A stretch of DNA of 64,000 bases, taken from Lineolata rhizophorae. Lineage: Eukaryota; Ascomycota; Dothideomycetes; Lineolatales; Lineolataceae. Where the stretch lies: contig MU001672.1 in NCBI GenBank assembly GCA_010093515.1, forward strand, positions 1,244,582 to 1,308,581. The letters run 5' to 3'. Within the stretch, counting starts at the first letter, position 1, and the number at the start of each line of letters is the position of its first letter. The notes below the pieces were generated by a model. That model searched no databases and had not been told where the DNA came from. It was given only the letters and a program-made list of their open reading frames with translations. The translations under genes were made by a program, and so were the position numbers. Positions 58,240 to 64,000 of this stretch are shown here, in pieces.

Positions 58240-59585
58240 TTTGTCTCGCGGCAAGGAAAGACGCTGGAATTGTCGGAATCGGCAATTTAAAAAATAATGC
58301 GAGGAGTCAGCTTTGGAGATTAGACGTGGAGACAAGTGGCTGACACCGAGCAACTCCAGGAGCGGAGAGTCGACTAATCGAAGCCGTGCAGCTATTTAGA
58401 TGTAGAAGCTTGATGCCTAAACAAGGTCGAAAACGGCTCTTTTGTACCTCAGCTTCGAAGGTCCGAACACAGTATAACCTACTAAATTGAACGCGAACGT
58501 CAAGTCAAACCCGCGACTGAAACTATCAATAGGAAGTCGCCATTACGTAGATCTGTGTCGCCTAACAGGCTAGCCGTTGCCAGGTCACCCTCACCGCCAC
58601 CTTAGTACCAGACAAATATCAAAACCAACAATCTCAAAGTGACTCAGAGGAAGAGAGAGCGGGGAAAGAAGGAGAAAATTAAACCAAAATCTGATATCTT
58701 CTCTCACTCTACCCCCTCCGTAGCCTGCATTGCGACATGGACGCTAATCCTACCTCGGCGCAGGCAGCGACGGGCGCGAGTCACGTCTCATGATCTCACA
58801 TTTGAAGGTAGTCCGCGAGCCCGCCTAGTTGGATCGACACGTCTACACTTGTTGCTTCATAGATCGGATCTTGCAAATGCCAGATACCTACGTAGTAGGT
58901 AGCTACCTATGCACAGGATTACCCGTGCATGCCTAAGTAATTCGTAGTTAGTTACCGGTGACGCGGCGAGAGATCTGCGCTCTAACGGCTATGGCCACAG
59001 CAACCATTCCACAGTTTGTGCCTCGAACGTAATTAACTCCCATAAAACAAGCGCCGAGTCGACCAGCCTAGAAACCAAGTGGGAACAGTCATGTCCCGTG
59101 TGCGTCTAAAATAAACCAGAAGGAAGCCATCGAAATTAGGCAAACTCTGGAGTTGAACTGATTCATATGGTGGACATTTATTGGATATCGACATCTAGCC
59201 GAATTCATTTTTATAGTGACTCATTCACTGCGCTAGCCTTGTGGTTGGCGCATTCAAGCACAGGTCAAACCTGACTAAACTAACAATTCCATCAATCTGC
59301 TATTTGAATGTAGAGGCGCTGAATTGGCCACGCTTCTCAATACTGAACAGTAGATGTTAGTATCGGTTGTCGTGTTACTATTACTTCCATTCTGTGTTTG
59401 TAAAATTGCGTTAGTATAAATAGCTTACACTAGACAGCAATAATAATGAGATGTGTAGGTAAGATCAGTTCCCCAAGGTGAAAAGAGAGATAAAGTTTCT
59501 TCAACGTGTGAGCTCGGAAAGAACACAGCGATGAGGTGTTCATCATAAAAACAAAAAGGTTACAAACTGCAATACGCACTTACCA

Positions 59586-61442
59586 TCAGGGCGGAGTGAT
59601 GGACCTAGTATTAGCTAACAACAGAAACTCATTCGGTAGCTTTAGCTGATACATGCATAGCAAACAAGGTATCACTCCAGGAATGAGTTCAAGTGCAGGA
59701 GCGATTTGACTACTAGAAAGGACAAGATTAGGTATGAGCCCGTCGGAGTAGGTGTGAACTGGCGGCTTCCATGTGTTGGAAAGAATGACTAGGTATCCTT
59801 GCGGCGCCACTGCTTGAGCATATTGATGTCATGTTAGTAGATTGCCTACGGCATAGATCGAAACCCTATAATCCCGCCCTCTATCAATTAGCCACAGTCC
59901 TAGGAAGAATATGAGACTCGGGCGGAAGTTTTGAAGTGAAGGGCCATCTGCAATCAGGCTTTCGCAAAATGTTAGTATACCGGCCTTTTATGGCGCAAGG
60001 TCAGTGGAGACATACCTCATTAAATCAGAATTTTCAGTGTAGCGCTCATCTTCGAGCCGCGCTCGTTACAACGCGGTCGATCACACAGTGTGAATATCGT
60101 ATCATCATCTAAAGAGATGGCCTGCTGCTGAAGAACGGAGAATGATACCATACCTTCTGCTATAACGTTAGCGTGAGACTCAACAATGCAGCATGAGATC
60201 CATGAATGTCGAAATTGGTGCGATTAATCAGGTGACGAAGATCTCAACAAGCACATCCTAGCTTCGAGACCAGCAAGGTTGTACAGCCTTGCATACAAAA
60301 GGATCCGACCAGGTGTACGCAGTCTGTCCGCCCGTTCGTTCAAGATGTCTTCATGTAAGGAAGGTGCGGGACGAAACGCCGAAAATGGAAGAAGGGCATA
60401 TACCTGTTTTCAACATTTCAGGTCAGCTTAGTTCAGAGAAATAACGTAATGCATGATATGCGATAAACCCAGCGAAATCAGACAAGGCTGAAACTTTTCA
60501 AGATGTGGTCTACATAATGTATTCTGATTGAGGAATGCCTATTCCGTTGTCTTTGATGGTCATCACTTCGAGGGAGCGGGAAGAAGAAACCTGGAAGTCG
60601 TACCTTTCCTGTACTACATTAGATAAATCAAAGCTCTATCTTGCGATAACAATTCGGACCTGTGCTGTTCAAAAGCGAGGCCACCTCATCTAGACGGCTG
60701 GCTTCGGATAAACGGCTTTCCTAGAGACCGCATTAGCTTCGAGCTCAATGAGGGAGCCCGCTGAAAATAATGAGAGAGGGATTCTCTGTCAGAGTAATTC
60801 TAGAGTCTTGATTATGTCCTTCATGACGCTGTAGGAGTTGGATTGTTCGTGTTTGATATTTCATCACAAGACTTGCAGACAATTAACAGAGGCGCAACCG
60901 GCAACTTACCATTCGCGTAGCTACACCGGTGGGCGGCGAAAGCAAGGCCTTGGTCTCGGCTTAATTAGGGCAGTCATTATCGGCTTCGGCGAGCGATCTC
61001 GACACTGATCGTCGATGTTTCGACCCAAACAACTTATGTGGAGAAGCACAGAAGCGGGAAATTTTTCGAGCCCGAGGCGAAAGGTAGTTAGATGTTCGGC
61101 ATGGGTCGGCCCGAGTTCGCCGTCGCCGCAAACTCTGCTTACGTAACGACGGCCACTACCAATCAACCGCCGATCTCAAGCCTTTCAAACAACTCCTAAG
61201 AGAACTACATACCTACAGCTCCAAGTTCATCTGCGTCGCAGGTTTTCGGGTCAATGCTGTGCGTAGTAATTATCTGTCGCAGTCTTGCAGTTTCACTCTA
61301 CAAAATGAAGTCAAAATGAAGTTCTGACTGTTTCTCGCAGGAACCCAGATCATAAGCGGAAGATCAAACCACAAAACAAAGGTACCAAACTAACCTCAAA
61401 CAATTTGCCTAGACTGCAGCAAGGCTGTGCAGGTTGCCGCAT
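59586..61442 (-). pseudogene. Possible intron-rich or decayed gene, family unknown
   Basis: No long frame exists, but several segments read like protein and are bordered by plausible splice sites. One pair, 61442-61395 and 61297-61213, joins in phase: MRQPAQPCCSLGKLFE, then SETARLRQIITTHS and IDPKTCDADELGAV, with donors GTTAGT and GTATGT and a TTTGTAG acceptor. Further down are segments around 60650-60715 (SRLDEVASLLNST), 60270-60410 (LHEDILNERADRLRTPGR) and 59586-59810, a 74-codon hydrophobic frame containing LVILSNTWKPPVHTYSDG. I could not connect these into one model without frame conflicts and do not recognise the family. It may be a real gene with many small exons, a pseudogene, or chance. 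Confidence 0.2.
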
Positions 61443-62027
61443 CGATCAGTGGCGCTCGCGCGTGCACCAGTCAGGTTTCAAGGAAGCACTTTCGTCAGTA
61501 GAAATAGAAAGTAAAACCAGAAGTCTCGCTTTCGGCAGCCGTCGGCCATCTATGGCTTCGGAACCGTCTTGGCCTTTCGGCGCAGCTTTCAGCTCTGTGG
61601 GGTTGTGGTTGGGCCACAATATTTGCGCATATGGGTTTGTTTCACAAGCGGTCAAATATGACACCGGTCAAGCGCCTCAGCTGCTGCTGCCTTGTGGAAC
61701 ATGCGGTCAATACTCGCCTTTTACTCCGTCAAGCACTCTTGGTCGACTTGTTAGAGCGTAGATTCCGCCGCACCTCAAACACGTGGCTTTTGGGGCACTC
61801 CAATTATCGTGATAATTTGTGATTTTACTCCTTGGGCGCTCGGAATGACAGCTTGGCTATGCAGACTGAGGCTGAGTGGCGCCGATGTGTTGTCGAAAAT
61901 ATTTTCAGGGGCAACTCCGATGATGTGCCAAAGGTGGAATGCTGACTTGGGTAGTATCTTCTTAAATAAGAGCCAGAGTACAACAGTACGCTCAGTCACT
62001 CCTAGGTCTTTCGCCCAACCATCACTC

Positions 62028-62085
62028 TTCGTTCTTGTCTTTTCTGTTTTTTCTTGAGCTATTCCTTCCCCTCCCTTTGAGCAAG
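62028..62085 (+). promoter_or_regulatory. Pyrimidine-rich leader of vWA gene
   Basis: An almost uninterrupted C/T run just before the proposed split start codon. It resembles the CT-rich core promoter or leader tracts of expressed fungal genes. The assignment is by composition and position. Confidence 0.4.
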
Positions 62086-62094
62086 ACAGAAATA

Positions 62095-63545
62095 ATGTAA
62101 GTCAATTTCCTTTTCTTCTTGTACAAAATTTCCGATATGTATACTACATTACACCTGTTGAATTGCTATCAACTACACGCTTCATTAAGCTATCCTCCTG
62201 TGATGCTACTATTTGCAGGCCGATATCAAACATATGGTTACATTACTCCCGTTTACTAGGACTTAGTGCTTGCAGATCACAATCTATAAAGTCCAGAGGT
62301 CTGACTTTTCCTTCTAGGCTTCAGCTCATTCACTTAGCTGCAGCGACCGGCTTCCTAGCCAGCGTCGGCCATACCTTCGCTCATCCCGATCTAGTCCTTC
62401 CTCGCCAGTCCGCGCCAACAGCCCTCTGCCCCGACCTACAAATTCCTTCTGGTAGCGGTGGCCGCAAAATTGCTGTCGTGATCGACAGCTCCAGCTCTAA
62501 CCATGGAACGGACCCGGACGACCTGCGCGTAGCGGCTGGCCGGAGCCTGGCCGATGTGCTCGTGAGCACCGCCGAAGCCACGGCCGACCTACAGGCCGAT
62601 CAACTCGCTATCGTAGACTTTGACTCGAGCGCTACCGTCATCTACGAACTAGGCGACCCGGCCGCCGCCGACTTCAGCTCCATCGACAGCTTTGGCGGCA
62701 CGTCGATCGTGTCAGGCGTCGAGGCGGCGGTTGACGAGCTAACCAAGCCCGAGTCTGGCCCCACGGCCGACCGCGCGGGCATCGTCGTTCTCACCGACGG
62801 CCAGGGCGGGAGTGTCGCCAGCCTCGTGGAACAGATCAATCGCGCCATTGGCCTGGGCATCCGTGTTAGCTTTGGCTTCCTGGCCGCTGACGCCGAGGGC
62901 GCCGGCGATCCGGACGTGCTCGCGGCGATTCTAAGCTCTAGCGGCATCTACTCAGCCTTTGACAACGCGGCGGCGCAACAAGGCTTCGTCAACCTGGTCG
63001 TTTCGCACGGACTAACCAACGGGGGTGCTGGCGACGGAGATACGTCCACCTTGCTAGCGGGCTTGTCCATCGCCGCGAAAGTCGATCCGGATGGACCTAA
63101 CACCTTCACCTACGCGGCCCAGGACGGCGAAGATCTCGGCTTCACCGTCACCTCCGTCACAGCGGGCAACCTAACCTGCGCGCTGTCCGACGCTAGCGGC
63201 GCCGAGCTAGCCACTGCATCGTCGGACGAGAGCGGCCTGGCCACTATCAACGTGACTGCACCCGCAACAAGCGAGCTCCAGCTTAGCGTCAGTGCCAGCA
63301 ATACCTCCGAGGATGCGACTTTTCTCGTCATGGTGAATTCGTCGCTCGGTATTGCAAATTGTACATTGCCGGAATCGAACGGAACGACGCCGTCCCCTTC
63401 GAACTCAGCAGAGAATGGGACCGCCTCGCCAACGCATTCGCTACCGCCGCAGTATACGGGGGGAGCAGTGGCTATGATGGCCGGCGGGAGTGGAAGTGCG
63501 ATGTTTGCGTTGGGAGGGTTTGTTATGGCTGCCTTGGTGTTGTAG
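62095..63545 (+). CDS. GPI-anchored von Willebrand factor A-domain surface protein
   Basis: Proposed model: AT at 62095-62096, a 221-nt intron (GTAAGT donor at 62097; CTGAC branch, pyrimidine tract and CTTCTAG acceptor to 62317), then G CTT CAG from 62318. The split ATG starts a clean signal peptide, MLQLIHLAAATGFLASVGHT, and a 409-residue protein. The unspliced frame from 62163 lacks a signal peptide. A vWA domain carries a complete metal-ion-dependent adhesion site: DSSSS (Asp57, Ser59, Ser61), Thr129 in GGTS and Asp161 in LTDG. A beta-rich region follows, with several N-glycosylation sequons (NVT, NTS, NSS, NCT, NGT), a Ser/Thr/Pro stalk and a hydrophobic C-terminal tail (MFALGGFVMAALVL) typical of a GPI signal. 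Ligand unknown; adhesion or wall attachment is inference. Confidence 0.8.
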
Positions 63546-63784
63546 GGATAGCCTCGCACTCGGAAGTCAAATTGACCTCAGAAACTTCCAAGAAACACAA
63601 TGTGCAAATGGATAGGATGTGGTAATTTTGGAGGGCCAAAGTTGGCAGGACGACTGTGCGCAAATTGTTGAATTAGGTATACTTACTGAAAGCTGACATT
63701 CATTTTCGGTTCCGTTATGTTACACAATATCGGCTCTAAATCGAGTATCACCATGATATACTTAGTTAAGTTGTAACGTGGTCC

Positions 63785-63818
63785 ACCCCCTGGCTGCGTT
63801 GACCCCCTGGCTGCGTTG
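63785..63818. repeat. Tandem 17-bp direct repeat in transposon end
   Basis: ACCCCCTGGCTGCGTTG occurs twice back to back (63785-63801 and 63802-63818) with no mismatch. It may be a transposase binding repeat. Confidence 0.9.
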
Positions 63819-63820
63819 AC

Positions 63821-63836
63821 ACGCGTCATGACGCGT
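63821..63836. repeat. 16-bp perfect palindrome in transposon end
   Basis: ACGCGTCATGACGCGT equals its own reverse complement and follows the tandem repeat by two bases. Confidence 0.95.
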
Positions 63837-63870
63837 CTGCTAGCTTTACACCTCAATTTCTTCACCACCA

Positions 63871-64000
63871 ATGCCTCTGGACGCGTCAAAAAAGGCCAGA
63901 ATCAAGCTGGCCATCCAATCCATCCAATCCGGCCATTTTCCAAATGCTGGAGTCGCTGCCAAGGCCCTGGACCTCAATCCCAACACCCTCCGCCACAGAA
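63871..64000 (+). CDS. Transposase N-terminus (psq/CENP-B-type HTH), 3' partial
   Basis: An open frame from the ATG at 63871 to the window edge, 43 codons. KKARIKLAIQSIQSGHFPNA followed by GVAAKALDLNPNTLRHR fits the pipsqueak/CENP-B helix-turn-helix of fungal pogo/Fot1 transposases (charged helix, A-I-x-x-I-x-x-G, A-A-K, then NTLRxR recognition helix). The DDE catalytic domain is outside the window, so intactness cannot be judged. Confidence 0.75.
   Translation, partial: MPLDASKKARIKLAIQSIQSGHFPNAGVAAKALDLNPNTLRHR

Larger units (their letters stand above)
58240..62094. other. AT-richer region upstream of rvt
   Basis: The upstream flank of rvt and of the vWA gene. One TACGTAGTA motif lies at 58889-58897. 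59586-61442 shows several short minus-strand protein-like segments with splice-like borders, described separately. Otherwise stops are frequent in all frames. Confidence 0.45.
63546..63870. other. Intergenic DNA leading into transposon end
   Basis: The 3' flank of the vWA gene up to about 63775, then the terminal region of the mobile element described separately. Confidence 0.5.
63776..64000 (+). mobile_element. Left end of a pogo/Fot1-like (Tc1/mariner superfamily) DNA transposon
   Basis: A TA dinucleotide at 63774-63775 is followed by ACGTGGTCCACCCCC, the likely start of the terminal repeat. Next come two adjacent 17-bp copies of ACCCCCTGGCTGCGTTG, a 16-bp perfect palindrome, and 95 nt after the boundary a transposase start codon. 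The right end and the matching inverted repeat lie beyond the window, so the boundary and TA target duplication are inferred. Confidence 0.65.

Noticed and set aside
58240-58353. 38-codon N-terminal extension of rvt to an upstream ATG
   Set aside because: The extension does not resemble the class N-terminus, whereas MANAVLSTLHHV at 58239 does.
60520-60600. Minus-strand segment reading DNGIGIP, suggestive of a GHKL ATPase
   Set aside because: The N-box partner is in a conflicting frame and the surrounding sequence does not continue the fold; treated as chance or as part of the decayed locus.
1-64000. CRISPR arrays, operons, rRNA genes
   Set aside because: No spaced direct-repeat arrays, no polycistronic layout and no rRNA-like sequence; the window is fungal nuclear DNA.

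Overview
The window is nuclear DNA of a filamentous ascomycete, most likely a Sordariomycete. Genes have short phased introns, mostly 41-140 nt, with GTRAGT-like donors and CTAAY or CTGAC branch sites. Coding regions are GC-rich. The gene set includes hyphal-growth genes such as a COT1-type NDR kinase, an Ime2-type kinase and a probable microtubule-organising-centre coiled-coil protein, together with the reverse-transcriptase-related cellular gene rvt. No organism name is claimed. Splice sites were placed by hand from frame, phase and family conservation; each multi-exon model sums to a multiple of three, or starts outside the window.

Left part (1-18 kb): a patatin-like phospholipase, cut by the left edge, with B-box-like, P-loop GTPase-like, RING-like, patatin and tandem UIM-like segments (+). 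It is followed on the minus strand by an anion:cation-symporter MFS permease, a secreted GH17 glucanase/glucanosyltransferase, a DHA1-type MFS exporter with a histidine-rich tail, and a class I SAM methyltransferase. These are separated by 1-2.5 kb gene-free stretches.

Centre (20-46 kb): a block of housekeeping and growth genes. VPS37 (ESCRT-I, -) lies head to head with a 1,284-residue coiled-coil protein (+). Then come cot-1 (+), RPB12 (-) and NAR1 (+), the last two head to head over 0.6 kb, and the Ime2-like kinase (-). A 41-nt intron hidden at the 3' end of RPB12 restores its conserved C-terminus. Two other introns, in the coiled-coil gene and the kinase gene, are stop-free multiples of three and look like coding sequence in an ORF scan.

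Right part (45-64 kb): a 7.6-kb gene desert with repeated TACGTAGTA motifs, a DHCR24-like FAD oxidoreductase (-), the rvt gene (-), and a 3.9-kb AT-richer stretch with a possible intron-rich or decayed minus-strand gene. After that comes a GPI-anchored von Willebrand A-domain protein whose ATG appears split by an intron. The right edge holds the left end of a pogo/Fot1-like DNA transposon. The most unusual items are rvt, the multidomain patatin protein, the split start codon, and the transposon end built from a 17-bp tandem repeat and a 16-bp perfect palindrome.
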